Below the pieces are notes generated by a model. It ran no database searches, was not told the DNA's origin, and worked only from the letters and a program-made list of their open reading frames with translations. The position numbers were made by a program, and so were the translations under genes. Positions 23,256-34,239 of a DNA stretch of 64,000 nt are shown piece by piece. The stretch lies in assembly GCA_022496805.1 (NCBI GenBank), contig CM040106.1, positions 4,464,001 through 4,528,000 of the forward strand, written 5' to 3'. The DNA comes from Pohlia nutans (lineage: Eukaryota > Streptophyta > Bryopsida > Bryales > Mniaceae). Each line of letters opens with the position of its first letter. The stretch's first letter is position 1.

Positions 23256-24278
23256 CTACTCATCGTCGATGTGATCTAAATTCGAGGAAGAAGCTTTAGA
23301 TGACGTGTTCTCAAAATAAATCGATTCTTCCTTTGAGCTGCTAGCTTCACTACTGTGAACTTCTTCCTCATAACAGATGTCTTTATTGGACGTTTATGTT
23401 CCCTCCATGTGCGCTTTGTGTTGTTGGTGTTCTACGAACTTGGCCCGCATTGCCTAAATTTTCTGTGTACAATCGTTCTTCTCCAGCATCATGAATGTCT
23501 GCACTGTCTAAACATAGTTCAGGCTCTTGTACATGACGTCTATGAAGACCTCTATGCCTACCACGCCCGCCACGCCTGCCCTGGTGCCTCCTTGGTTAGA
23601 ACCACGAGCCCCGCGTCCTCCTTGTCATCCTGTATTTGTTCGAATCACTGGTTCAAGCAACACATCCACTCCTGTTGCTGCTGGAACTAGCTCCTGCTCC
23701 CCAACTTCCCGATCAGGCCGTAAGCCTTCAAAGTCTACATCTCGGCCCATCTGAAACAATGTTGCCTTCTCGTTGATTTCACTGTTTGGTAATACTCGTT
23801 TCCCTCTAACCTCTTTCCTCAATACCACTCTCCAACCTGGACACTCCCTTGCGTTCGAATAAAAAACTTATTCACAATGCCTTGGAAATGCAAAACAATC
23901 TCTACAAACCGTACCATATCTTTTTTCGTAGTTTGCTAATGTGAAGCTCTATTTATCTTTTTTCATCGTTGCATTTTCTCCCATGTAATTTGCCTTCACA
24001 AAATCACAGAATAATACCACTAAGCAATGGTGTCTGTAGTTAAGTTCTAAAATTTCTTCAATGTGTCCTACATATTCCACATCTGCATTAACTTGGTTAG
24101 CATCAGGAGGAATACGTCTACTTACTTGAATAAATGTAGCTGCAACTCCACTATCGCATGTTTTGAGGGGCCTCTCTAAGCTTTTAACTCGATAATGGTT
24201 CTTGAAAGCATACATCGACTTATATGTAGCTGCTACTTGCAATGAACCTTTTGCTGTGTCCAATACCTGTGGATCCAC
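23256..24278 (-). pseudogene. CACTA transposase DUF4216 region, right copy
   Basis: Mirror of 15628-16650 with the same stops. One visible base difference (about 23517) changes a codon on the opposite strand only. The CACTA 3' terminus present beside the left copy is absent here because the arm ends about 190 bp past the gene. Confidence 0.7.
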
Positions 24279-25108
24279 AACAACACCTGCTTGTTACTCT
24301 CGTCGTACCTCTTCCTGGACCCTGTTTGCAAACACAAGTAGTGGTCGGAGCTCTCAAGGAAATGCAAACCGGATCCTTCTTCCTCGTCAACGTTGTTCTC
24401 GTCGATATTGTTCTCTTTCATGCTCCCATTCCGTTACATCGTCCTCATATTTTCTATACAACGTTGACAACTACTTGAAAATCCCCTACTCTAAGTTTTA
24501 AACTATGAGCTCTTTAGTCTTTTTGTCTCGCCAAACAGAGTTTGAAGTAAATGCTCACAGATGTTTTTCTCTCAGTGCATTGCATCTAAGGTGTGAAATG
24601 TTGGAAGTTTCTGTTCAAAAAGCATACACATATTTAAAATATCACTCCTGCACAGCGATGTTTCTGTTCCATTTCATTATCCGCACCACTTCGACACCAA
24701 AAACCGTGCTTGACATTTGGCACTACTTGGAAACCGGACAGCCTACTTCAGATATGACTAGTGCAAAAGTTCAAATGTTAGATACTATTGTTACGGTGCA
24801 GACTTCATTGTTAGCAACCCACATCACATGACAACATTCTTACTCTACAATTCATTCCTAACACAACAAACGTGGTATTTTCTTAGTAATCATTGCATGT
24901 CGGGGGTCCTACTATATTCAGTGTATCCGAATCATTGTCAGTATAATAAAACCTGTAAAACCCTGCTACAACATTGCTTTGCAATGCCCAGGCGACATTG
25001 ATTACATTGTAATCAAATTTCAGAAACTCGGTGTTTTTGAATTCTTAATTTTGGACTTAACACATGAAATGTTTTATTGAAAAAAATTAAGATAAGAAAT
25101 ACACTTAC

Positions 25109-25186
25109 CTCCCAATAAGGTAGTTGAAACAAAATGCTGACTCTTTTAACACCTGTTTTCTTCACTAGGTCATGTTTTGAATTCAT
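25109..25186 (-). pseudogene. CACTA TNP2 transposase exon fragment, right copy
   Basis: Mirror of 14720-14797, encoding KRVSILFQLPYWE with its GTAAGT donor. Confidence 0.6.
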
Positions 25187-26560
25187 TCGGCCTCCAAGAT
25201 GTAAGAAAGACTTATTGCTATGGTACCAAAGCTCATATACAAGCATCCAACTGAGAATCATTTTTTTTATATTTAGACTTATTGCTATGTTGTGCAAAAA
25301 GGCCTTCATTACGCATGTCTGCAGTTCTGTGAAAAATTGCAGGGTTATACTTTCCGGTTGCAGTGTTAAGTGCATCAATTGACCATGCTTTATACCTTTA
25401 CGCTCGGGGTTTTAGCGTTCAGAGTTTTCTCTACAGTGGCGTTGATTAAAAAAGAGAGGACTGTACTTGGACTGAGTGTCTAAGTCAAGGTGCGCTGCGT
25501 CTCTAGCGTTGTTGAAGGTAACATTCTAGAAACCCTAAACCTTGACGCTGTGTTTTTCCGAACAACATTCCATTTGTTTCTACTCAATTATCAGAGTCCA
25601 AACATTTTATAATGTGGTGCGTTTTTACGTACATGAATTGACCTTGTTCTGTTCCACGGTGCCTAGGATTTTGGTGTTCATAGTGGCCTCTAAAGTTCCG
25701 CTCATTACAAAAGGGAGGAGTGTAGATTGAGAGAGTAAGTGAAGGTGTGTTGGGACTACATCATCTCCGAAGGTAAGAGATTGGAACCTTGAATCCCTAA
25801 CGCTGTTTGTATGGCCCAAACGTCATTCCATTGTAATGTACTCTAAAAAACATAGAACCTACTGTTGGAGTGATTTGATTGACACCTACACGTGTTATGA
25901 ATTTGCACTCTCATGGATATCGCCGAATATTGTAGAGGTATCGTGACTTCTGCACTTTGGGTAGTAAAAGTTACCATGTCTGAAGAATGTTGTGAAAGGT
26001 TCTGAATGTGATGATGGGTTTTTTAGATCACTGTTAGGGTGTATGATTAAAGAATATAGTAGGAGAGTTTTTGGGTTCTTTATTTTTGGGTTGGAAAAAC
26101 AACATTGTCGAGAAATACTGAAGTGATGTTGGACTGTTTGTTGTGTGAAACCCTAGTGTTACATAAAATATAAGTTCACAAATGTGAATTGTTGGCAGGT
26201 AATTATTGTCTTTTAGTACAGTACGTTGAGTTATTAGTAAGTCCCTCTTTAAAAATGATGTTGATGTAGAGTTGTTATTGTGACTGGTGGAAGTACATTG
26301 AAATTGTAGAATGATATCGTAGAATGTCCTGTCAAAGCCGCCCTCCTGCAAGGCAAACAATCATTAATAATACACATCCTTAATTAGTGTGTCATGCTGC
26401 AGTGTGAGAGTGGTGTGCACCATGTGACGTTAATGTCTGAGTTTTAAGTGGGAGGCTATTCTGCTTGCTTCTACTTTTAGACTTGTGAGTGCGCAGTCAA
26501 AGATAAGAGCGATGTGGTTCTGAAGTGTAGATATCGCCATTACATTGTGTGCACAGCAGT

Positions 26561-27127
26561 GGAGGGAATAGGCGCACCAGTGGAGTGTTCAGGCATAACA
26601 TATTTAGGTTTAGTCGCAGCAGTGGAGGCTTTAGGCGCAACATTGGGCGCTGGAGGCTGTTAACCGTAAATTAGGAGTTACCAGTAGGTCTACCGGTCTG
26701 AGTTTTACCCCGGTAATTTTCCAAGTTATCCCAGCAAGTAGATCTAGAAAACACTTTTTTACCGATTTGACCTAACTGTCAGATCTGGTTGTACTGTGGT
26801 TTAAAAGCAATAGAGCCAAGCTCATTGGCACGCCACGTCTTCCAAGATACATGATTATTCTGTGTACTACATTTCTCTCTATATGTGTGCCTACCAAGTA
26901 GTCTTTTTACTTGTACCTTTCTGATAGAGTAGTCATATACTTCCTAGTTTGCGCTTACCGAGCTAGTATCAAGTACTGCCATAGTGAATTTGCCTTTACT
27001 TCTCCTCCCCGGTAGCTAAAATACCCTCCAATAGTGATTACCGAATAGGTCTTTCACAAGGAGGAGTTACCAGAGGCGCAACAGAAGAGTGTTTTAGGCG
27101 CAGCACTGGAGCTTTCTAGGTTTATGT
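26561..27127 (+). promoter_or_regulatory. Cluster of TTTAGGCGCA and CCGGTA motifs, right copy
   Basis: Copies or near copies of TTTAGGCGCARCAGTGGAG occur at about 26570, 26605, 26629, 27072 and 27092. Between them, 26680-27050 holds repeated TACCGG/CCGGTA and TTACCGA phrases. GGATAAATAGCG at about 27134 could be a TATA-like element for the downstream plus-strand gene. This is either a promoter or the subterminal repeat region of a mobile element. Confidence 0.45.
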
Positions 27128-27388
27128 CCCTGCGGATAAATAGCGCCGCTTTGTTTGTATCATTGCATGTCGATTGAGACATAGTCGTTGTGCTAAGCAC
27201 CGTGTAAGGTTTTGAAGTTACAGGTTCTTGCGATCACAGCTTCTCTAAGTGTAAGTATTAGAAATGAGTAAACACTCTTTGATTCTTGCCCAAACAACAT
27301 TCAATTTGGTTAAGTATGCATGTGGTACAAATGGAAACAAAGGCCTTGTGGGTGCCCGCACGTGACGGTGTTTTGTCTGCAGTTCAAT

Positions 27389-27949
27389 ATGGAGGGCGCA
27401 CTTTACGAGAAAGGCCAGAGAAAGTGGTTTAAGAAGGAAATAGGGCTGCCACACCAAGTTTACCTGTCCAGCCCTATTGGACTTCCTGACACTATCGCGT
27501 GCCAGGCTGATTGCGTTGCTTGTTGGAGAGAGAGGAGAGGAAAGAACGGATACAAAGTAACAGCACCGTATGAGAACTACAACGACCTGAAGAAAAGGTA
27601 CGAGGACGTCCATCAGCGACCTCTTGGCTTCACCATTCCTCTCTACTTTGCGTTAGGGTGGATTGCGCAGGAGCAACTCGGTGCAAACTCTGTCAACTGG
27701 GCTACATTCGCATGTTGGCGAGCAAACAATCACGATGGTGCGTTCGAGGAGCTCAAGGACAGATGAACGCGTCTTGGAAATGAGGAGCGTGATCATGTAG
27801 TTGCAGGCTGTCCAAAACGAAGAGGGCGTCCTAGCCGGGAGACACGACGAAACAGTGCAGTGTCGGGAGAAGCGGGTGAAGTACCTCCCGGCGTCGAGAA
27901 TGAAGCGAGAGCAGCACTTGGAAGCTCCCGTGAAGTAGCGGAGAAGTAG
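27389..27949 (+). pseudogene. Unknown AT-hook-like protein, right copy, in-frame TGA
   Basis: The likely start is the ATG at 27389 (MEGALYEKGQRKWFKK), just after a CTGCAG acceptor-like site. About 125 codons lead to TGA at 27764-27766; the same phase then stays open for 60 codons to TAG 27947-27949. The first part is rich in Trp, Cys and aromatic residues (CQADCVACWRERRGKNGY, LGFTIPLYFALGWIAQEQ). The part after TGA contains CPKRRGRPSRETRR, an AT-hook-like GRP core flanked by basic residues, followed by an Ala/Glu-rich tail. This suggests a DNA-binding protein, perhaps an accessory protein of the element or a host-derived gene. I do not recognise the family. The shared TGA argues for a relic, readthrough, or an unrecognised intron. 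Confidence 0.5.
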
Positions 27950-28108
27950 ACGCCTGCAAAGCGAGCTCGTGATTGCAGCACAGAGGCACTTCAACGATGA
28001 AACCCAGCTCGTCGTTGCTCAAATCAGTTTAGGAGAACTCACGAATCAGATAAGCTTGAATTTAACCCTAAGCCTAACTGTTGTTTACAGTCATGCTTAT
28101 GAAAGGCA

Positions 28109-28423
28109 ATGTTTGTAAACAACATGACAAGTTGTCTTCAATATGTGTTTGTAGAGGACGGGCATGCAGTGACAAGAGTACAACCTACAGATTTGGAGGA
28201 GGACTCCGGTACCATTCCTGACAGTGGTGGTGATGCAAGAGACGTTGCTCCTCAACCGTACTATGCCATCCGCTGGCATGCCAAAAACCTTCACGACAGA
28301 GACGTTTACAAAACAAGAGCCCCTTTTCATATTCCGAGGTCACCACCGTGCAACACAGGTGCTGCAGGTGAGATGATTGGGCTACGCAGTGCACATAGTC
28401 ATTTTTTGAGCGTACTCATGTAG
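28109..28423 (+). CDS. Unknown gene, middle exon, right copy
   Basis: Mirror of 11483-11797, same sequence apart from a silent-looking transition near 28342. It lies 160 bp past the end of the AT-hook frame, in the same direction. Confidence 0.35.
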   Translation: MFVNNMTSCLQYVFVEDGHAVTRVQPTDLEEDSGTIPDSGGDARDVAPQPYYAIRWHAKNLHDRDVYKTRAPFHIPRSPPCNTGAAGEMIGLRSAHSHFLSVLM

Positions 28424-29123
28424 TATAATGCAGTATAATGCAATCTTTTGTTGAGCGTACTGACAGTTGTATTATACTGCAGTGTTTCGTTGCAAAGAAG
28501 CTCTTACTTATTTCCGCACAAGCTTAGCTTAGAGTTGTAGTACATCCTGTCTAGATGAGGGTGCTCTAAATATGGATGAAGAGACTTTATGTGGACAACA
28601 TGTTAGTTTGATAGCACAAGCTCTTTTATGTTAGGCATTGGGTCATAACTATTACTCTTGGAAACTAAGAGGGTTTGGTTGGGGTCATACTGTCAATGTA
28701 CAGTTCAGCTAACATCCACCACAATGAAGCTTGTAGCGTTTTATCTATTGATACATTAGTGGTCGAGGTGTTAACGTGATGCAGGCGAAGTGGCATGTTT
28801 AGATATGCCAATCAAGTACTTTACTATTTATCTCAGTTGTAGTCCTTCCTCTTGCATGCAACGGGATCCCTTTTCTGTGCAACAATGAATTGTGGTTTTC
28901 TTAGAACTTGGTCATCCTGGCAAGTCATTACATATTAACCTTAGAAGCGTATATGTCTGCAGTCTTTTGTCTCTTGCATGAGTATACAACAGTACGCTCA
29001 ACAAAAGACTGCAGTGTACTCAACAACGGACTATAGTATACATTATAATGCAGTTGATTATGCTCATGCAGTCCTATTGCGTACTCATGCGTACTCTTGC
29101 AGTTTCACATGCCCTTGTAGTAG

Positions 29124-29399
29124 TTGTTTCACATGGTCTGTTTTGCATGGGTTTTGACCGTCTTTCACATGCTGTATTTGAGTGCAAGAGCAGTGGCTGG
29201 AGAAGAGACCAGAGATGGAGGAGGCAACGACGATGATGATCAAGAGGACTCGGACAGCAATGGGGGAGGACCACCACTTGACCAAGACACGGATGAAGAA
29301 AGCAATAAAGATGAGGACAACGAAGAAGAGAATGAAGCTGGTGCTCAGCTCTCAATTCGAGAGGAACAACTCCAGCTCCACAAGATCCTGCGATGCTGA
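29124..29399 (+). CDS. Acidic exon of unknown gene, right copy (open)
   Basis: After a doubtful start, the frame encodes an Asp/Glu run (EETRDGGGNDDDDQEDSDSN onward) ending QLQLHKILRC. It is open here but has a TAG in the left arm. Acidic tails of this type are common in nuclear proteins. It may be the C-terminal exon of the gene that begins at 27389. The arm ends 17 bp after its stop. Confidence 0.4.
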   Translation: MFHMVCFAWVLTVFHMLYLSARAVAGEETRDGGGNDDDDQEDSDSNGGGPPLDQDTDEESNKDEDNEEENEAGAQLSIREEQLQLHKILRC

Positions 29400-29484
29400 C
29401 GAGGTTAGAGCGGTGGAAGCACGGTGGCACGAGCTACAAGGCAATAGTGGCGATAATAAAACACAAATTGAAGGGGAGAAAGGT

Positions 29485-29736
29485 ATTTACCTTCGGGGGG
29501 GGCAATTTTTTCGGAGCTGCGACTGCCGGCGACGGAGGAAAAATTTCTGCATCAGGTTTGATCGCGCAACATCTGCTCCACCGCAGAGCCCTCTGCGATG
29601 TACTCTCCGGGGTCTCCTTCTTCTTTGCCATCCGTGCAGTCACAGCCACTTGTTGCACGAAGTTTTTGAAAAATTTCAGTGCGGCCTTTGTGACTCCAAA
29701 GTCGTGCGGCTGAACTTCTGGTACACCCTCGCTCAT
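29485..29736 (-). CDS. First exon of a gene truncated at the palindrome edge
   Basis: ATG at 29734-29736 opens MSEGVPEVQPHDFGVTKAAL and runs 84 codons to a GAAG-GTAAAT donor at 29484. The protein start looks ordinary (KFFKNFVQQVAVTARMAKKK, then a Pro/Ala-rich stretch). ACCCTA and telo-box-like CTAGGGTTTTAG sequence lies just upstream of the ATG, typical of plant promoters. Only 68 bp beyond the donor the right palindrome arm begins, so any downstream exons were probably lost. Family not recognised. Confidence 0.45.
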
Positions 29737-31204
29737 AGCTAAAACCCTAGCATGGTTCTGGAATCATGCTTTCAATTCCATTTGTTAGTCTCTTGTATGA
29801 TCTCTCTTAAATGAATCACACTCACTTAGGGTTTTAGACCACCACTCTCATAACATGTGGTGGAGTAGGCTTCCCAAGTCATTGTATAGCACTTTGTCTG
29901 CCCACTTGTGGACTATAGCGGACACGTGGAATATTTAGACGCACAATTCCATGAGGCGTGCTGTCCAGGATGTCATAAATGACATCTGTGGAGACATCGT
30001 AGCGTTGTGGATAACGCATGAATGTTGAGGCCGATGTCACGTGTGACGCTTGTGACATGCTATCATGAAGAAATTAGATAACTGTGAGGCTGGTTTAGTG
30101 CCGTGGTTTCCAAAAAAAAATTGGCATGGTGTTTTTGTGGTATTAACATAATTGTGTTATATACTAATGTTACTTCAGACTTCCATGTATATGAAACTTG
30201 ATTCCATGATTCATAGCTAAAAATGGGACGTCCAAGAACAAAAAATGGTATGTAGATCATAGAAAATGGTCTACAACATTACATATCCTCAAAATACTGA
30301 CCATAATTCTATGTCATAAAACAAACGTGTCCTAACTCGTTTGTGAACACTGTGTACATGAACATAATTATGTGAACTCACTTTTGTGAATGCGAGCATA
30401 ATATGCGTGTTCTTCTATGTGCACAATATTATGTATTTGTGAAATAAATTCACTTGTTGATGCATGTGTTCTCCATTTTGTTATTCTCCTTGTTTTGTGT
30501 ATGTGAACGTAATTAATTTTTATTTGCAAGGAAATGTGATGTCATTTATGAGGACATGGTGATATGATGTTCCATGACAAAGGTGATGACCATATCCAAG
30601 ATATGACATCCACCATCTGCATTGATTTGTCGAGTGAGTGATTGTATCCAAGTTATGATGGATTAACCGATTTCTCACTGTGATATCCATAATGCGACAT
30701 GATGCTGACACCAAATTCTGATGTCATTTCTTCCTTCCCGTTTTCTTATACAATGTTCTAGACGTTAGTCAAAGCGTTTAGGTGTTTCTGTGGACAACGC
30801 ATATAACGTCACGCATAACGTAACGACGTCATGTATAGTGTCGTTACTACCATGGTTTCAGAGCCATGGATGCATGGTCTAAATATCTCGAATTCAATAA
30901 CTTTGAATCATTTCAGCAATAGGATGTGATGTGATGTCAATTATTAAGCAGTGATATTGTATCGAATATTATATCACCCACAATTATGGAAAATATTGAT
31001 TTAATAATAATGAAAGTGAATCACACAAATATTTGACCTACACGGGTAAATTAGGTGTGAATTTGTGTATGTACAAACGTGAAGTACTATTGCTACGCTT
31101 CTTGTTGAAAATAAATATTTTTGGTGAACTTAGTCTATGTGAAGTGAATATTGATAATTTAGTATGTGTGAACTAAACTTTGTGAATTTAGTCCATGTCA
31201 GCGA
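29737..31204. other. Non-coding, 5' region of CACTA element
   Basis: No gene. It contains a hairpin ACCACCACTCTC...GTGGTGG at about 29841-29865 and many TGATGTCAT/ATGACATC-type words (about 29969, 30537, 30604, 30718, 30815) that recur 3' of the transposase. They may be subterminal motifs of the CACTA element. Confidence 0.4.
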
Positions 31205-31330
31205 AATTTTGTCCATGATGCTTTTGATCGCGGAGATGCATTGCACAGGGCGTCTATTGCCGAATCCAATGTACCAGAAAACGAGGACCGCGACAGTGAC
31301 ACAATGGATGGATTGGAAGAGTTGTTCACG
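31205..31330 (+). pseudogene. CACTA TNP2 transposase, N-terminal acidic exon
   Basis: In the +1-shifted frame the exon reads DAFDRGDALHRASIAESN and EDRDSDTMDGLEELF before GTAAGC at 31331. A short acidic segment upstream of the conserved core is usual in TNP2 transposases. The start codon is not evident. Confidence 0.45.
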
Positions 31331-31424
31331 TAAGCATATACGCCGTTGTATCCCGGCTCAAAGACAAGTGTTGTCTTCGTAACAATCATCATTATGAACA
31401 TGTGCGTGGTGTTCCGTGTCAGTA

Positions 31425-32550
31425 ACAAGTTCACAGATGAATTGTTGCAATTTTTGTCACAAGACTTGCTACCGAAGGGCAACAAGCTGCCAGGTAGTCA
31501 TTATGTAGCCCGCAAGACCATCCGCAAGTTGGGCTTGAACTACAACAACATACATGCGTGTCCTGATGGATGTGTGCTCTATGAAGATCAGCATGCAGAG
31601 CTGAATACATGCCCTCATTGTTTCAAGTCACGATTGATGGAAGGCACCAACAGTATCCCAACAAAGGTGATTCGACACTTCCCTTTGATACCTAGGCTGA
31701 AACGGATGTGGCAATCTCAAAAAACTTCTTGCATGTTGACGGGTCACACAAAACATGTCAGCGACGACAACATCATGCAATCGGTTGTTGACAGCCCTGC
31801 GTGGAAGCACATCGACACAGACGTTTCATTCAACAACTTTGGCGCGGATAGCAAGAACTTGAGGTTGGCTTTGGCATTGGACGGAGTTAACTCTTTCAAG
31901 CTCAACAATACGAATTGGTCGACATGGCCTGTGGTGATCTTGATATACAATTAGAAGCCTTGGTTTGTCACAAAGAAGTTTTTCATTTCATTGTGCATCT
32001 TGATCTCAGGCAAGCAATCACCAACTGCCAAAAACATTGACGTTTTCCTGCGTCCTCTGTTGAAGGAGCTCCTTGAACTATGGGGAGGCGTCCCAACACT
32101 AGACTTCTCCTCTCCAGAAGAGTCTCGACGTTTCAACCTACGCGGGTTGTTGATGTGGACCATCTCCGATTTTACAGCGTACGGCCTCATTTCACGCTTA
32201 TGTTGCAGGGGTTACAAAGGTTGTCCGTGTTGTGGCCCTTCAACGGAGGTGAGGATGGCAAAGACAGGTGAGCTGCTACCTGATCAAACCACGAGAGGTT
32301 CAAAGATTGTGTATGGAGGAACCCGCATGTATCTAGCTCGTCACCATCCATATCGTTGAAACAAGAGGTTTAATGGCAAGCTTGAGCACCGAGGAAAACT
32401 TCCAATAGTGTCAGGGGTGGACGTGATCAGGTATGCTCCGTAGCGGCAATCATACTTGGATATGAGTGGCAAAGAAGATGGAAAACACAATCCAGTGCAC
32501 ACAACAAGCGTGAAAAGATTGAGTGCTCTCTTCGAACTTCCATACTGGCA
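31425..32550 (+). pseudogene. CACTA TNP2 transposase core (Transposase_21)
   Basis: Reads NKFTDELLQFLSQDLLPKGN, IHACPDGCVLYEDQ, CPHCFKSR, FPLIPRLKRMW, then WPVVILIYN-stop-KPWFVTKK, ILISGKQSPTAKNIDVFL, LLKELLELWGGV, CCRGYKGCPCCG and finally FNGKLEHRGKLP and ELPYWQ before GTAACT (32551). This is the order of the TNP2/Transposase_21 core, including its paired Cys motifs. Stops at 31952-31954 and 32357-32359 lie in the same phase as the flanking coding sequence, so the gene is dead or very recently damaged. TNP2 is the DDE-type transposase that cuts CACTA element ends. Confidence 0.85.
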
Positions 32551-32911
32551 GGTAACTTGATTAACATTTCAGCTCACTGTATGAAGTACATTGAGCTGCG
32601 AGTCAGCCGCTTTGGATCCAGAGGTATCTGCAGTTGCACTGTAAAGTCAAAAAACACCATCTGTGCCATCTCTTTGACACTCTGTCTGCCTTGCATGTTG
32701 TCGTTCTGGAAGTCGGCACACCTCTTGAGACGTTGGCAAGAACATTGTTATTGACATGTGCAATGTCATAGTGGACATTTCGGAAGACGTCTGTGAAAAT
32801 GACAGATAATAGAGCAGTGTTTCGTGAAGCCTTGAAACCGCTGGTCAACCGCATAGTAATTGGAAAATTCAATTGCACTTCTAATTAGAAATGCATTGTC
32901 TTTTCTCACAG

Positions 32912-33127
32912 CATTTGAAGGTCCGACATGTCCTAGACGTCATGCACTGTGAGAAGATCTTGTGCAAGAATATATTGAAGACGCTTTTTGGTAAGAACGA
33001 CAATCCGGGAAGTCGTCAAGATATGGAGGACTTGAGTATGCGGCAAGAGGTTTGGCTGCAGCCTCCAAGAAGCCTATCATGTCCTCATGCAACAAGTATT
33101 GACAGAAACCTCAAAAAAGCAGTATAG
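32912..33127 (+). pseudogene. CACTA TNP2 transposase, exon with DVMHCEK motif
   Basis: After a CTCACAG acceptor the frame reads HLKVRHVLDVMHCEKILCKN and then MEDLSMRQEVWLQP. This matches the conserved LRHNLDVMHIEKN...LEDMGIR block of the family. It follows a 360-bp intron-like gap after ELPYWQ. Confidence 0.8.
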
Positions 33128-33413
33128 AAATTGGCTCATAACACTCTCTATATAACACGACTCTTATAACTTTGTGTCCACCTTAGCATGGTGTGTTGTC
33201 CATGATGTCATAGAAAACATCGTTCGTTATGTCTAGACGATTTGATAGATGCTCGAGATCACATCCCAAGAGAGACATCTCGTTTTGTACATGTTATTGC
33301 AAACATTGATAGATTGAACAAGGACGTCAAATAACCTACGCTATCACAAGCATGTTTTAGCGTGCCTCAAAAGTGTTACCTCTTACTGTGCTTTGGATTT
33401 TCATGATTTGTAG

Positions 33414-33940
33414 ATACTCCCGGTGGTTGTTCGGAATATTTGGACGAAGATGTACGCATGGCAATCATAAAAATCAGCATAGTCTTCCAGAAAATTTGCC
33501 AGAAAGAAATTTGAGAAGATGACAAGGACAGAATGATGCAAAACGTGATTATGGCAACCTGCGTGCTAGAGAAGGAGTTTTCGCCAACAATTCTGAACGT
33601 CATGACGCATCTCCCAGTACACCTTGTTGAGCAACTTTTCATATGTGGGCCTGTCCACTGCCCCTGGATGTATCCAATTGAGAGGTACATGAAGACCTTG
33701 AAAGATTATGTGAGGACCCTAGCCCATCCAGAAGGGAGCATAGCTGAAGGGTATCGCATGGAGGACACGCTTGGGTGGTGTACGGAGTATATGAAACAAT
33801 ACAAAGCAACAATGCACCGTGTATGGGATCCCAAGGAAGAGCCAACCATGAATGACGAAATCTTGACCCGAAACGAGCTCATGAAGCACAAAATGTCTTA
33901 CAAGGTGCGCGGCTACGCATTGACAATGCGCTGTGCGTAG
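33414..33940 (+). pseudogene. CACTA transposase DUF4218 region
   Basis: Contains VMTHLPVHLVEQLFICGPVH, WMYPIERYMKTLKDYVR and HPEGSIAEGYRMEDTL, the hallmark of DUF4218. A TGA at about 33497 interrupts the first part. A TAG-preceded acceptor at 33412 begins the exon. Confidence 0.85.
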
Positions 33941-34239
33941 AACCTTGACAAGAATGAGTCCCTAAACCTTCATACATAACGTGAGGGTCACCCTGCTTGA
34001 ATGTCACGCTTATGTAGTATGCCATGTTCATATCAGTCATGCTGTGGTACCCATTCAACAGATAGAAGTCAACCCTGATGTTTGGACGGACATCTCACAT
34101 AACAGCTATGCCTTTTGTCCATGCCTAAACCCATGTCCGACGTAGCATCAAAACAAACACACCTTGCTGAAACAAATGCTCAACAAAAATTCTTCAGTCA
34201 CATGATTGTTTCTTCTTCTGCTCTAATAAATCCTACAAC

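Larger units (their letters stand above)
23068..29416 (-). repeat. Right arm of giant inverted repeat
   Basis: Inverted copy of 10490-16838. The inner edge near 23068 coincides with CTATAGTGAGG opposite CCTCACTGTAGAG in the left arm. The outer edge lies just after GGTTAGAGCGGTGG (29416). Flanking sequences on the two sides are unrelated. Confidence 0.95.

Noticed and set aside
10490..29416. Palindrome as a sequencing or assembly artefact
   Set aside because: Fold-back artefacts have little or no spacer and no base differences. Here there is a 6.2-kb non-palindromic spacer, unrelated flanks and several differences. It still deserves a long-read check.
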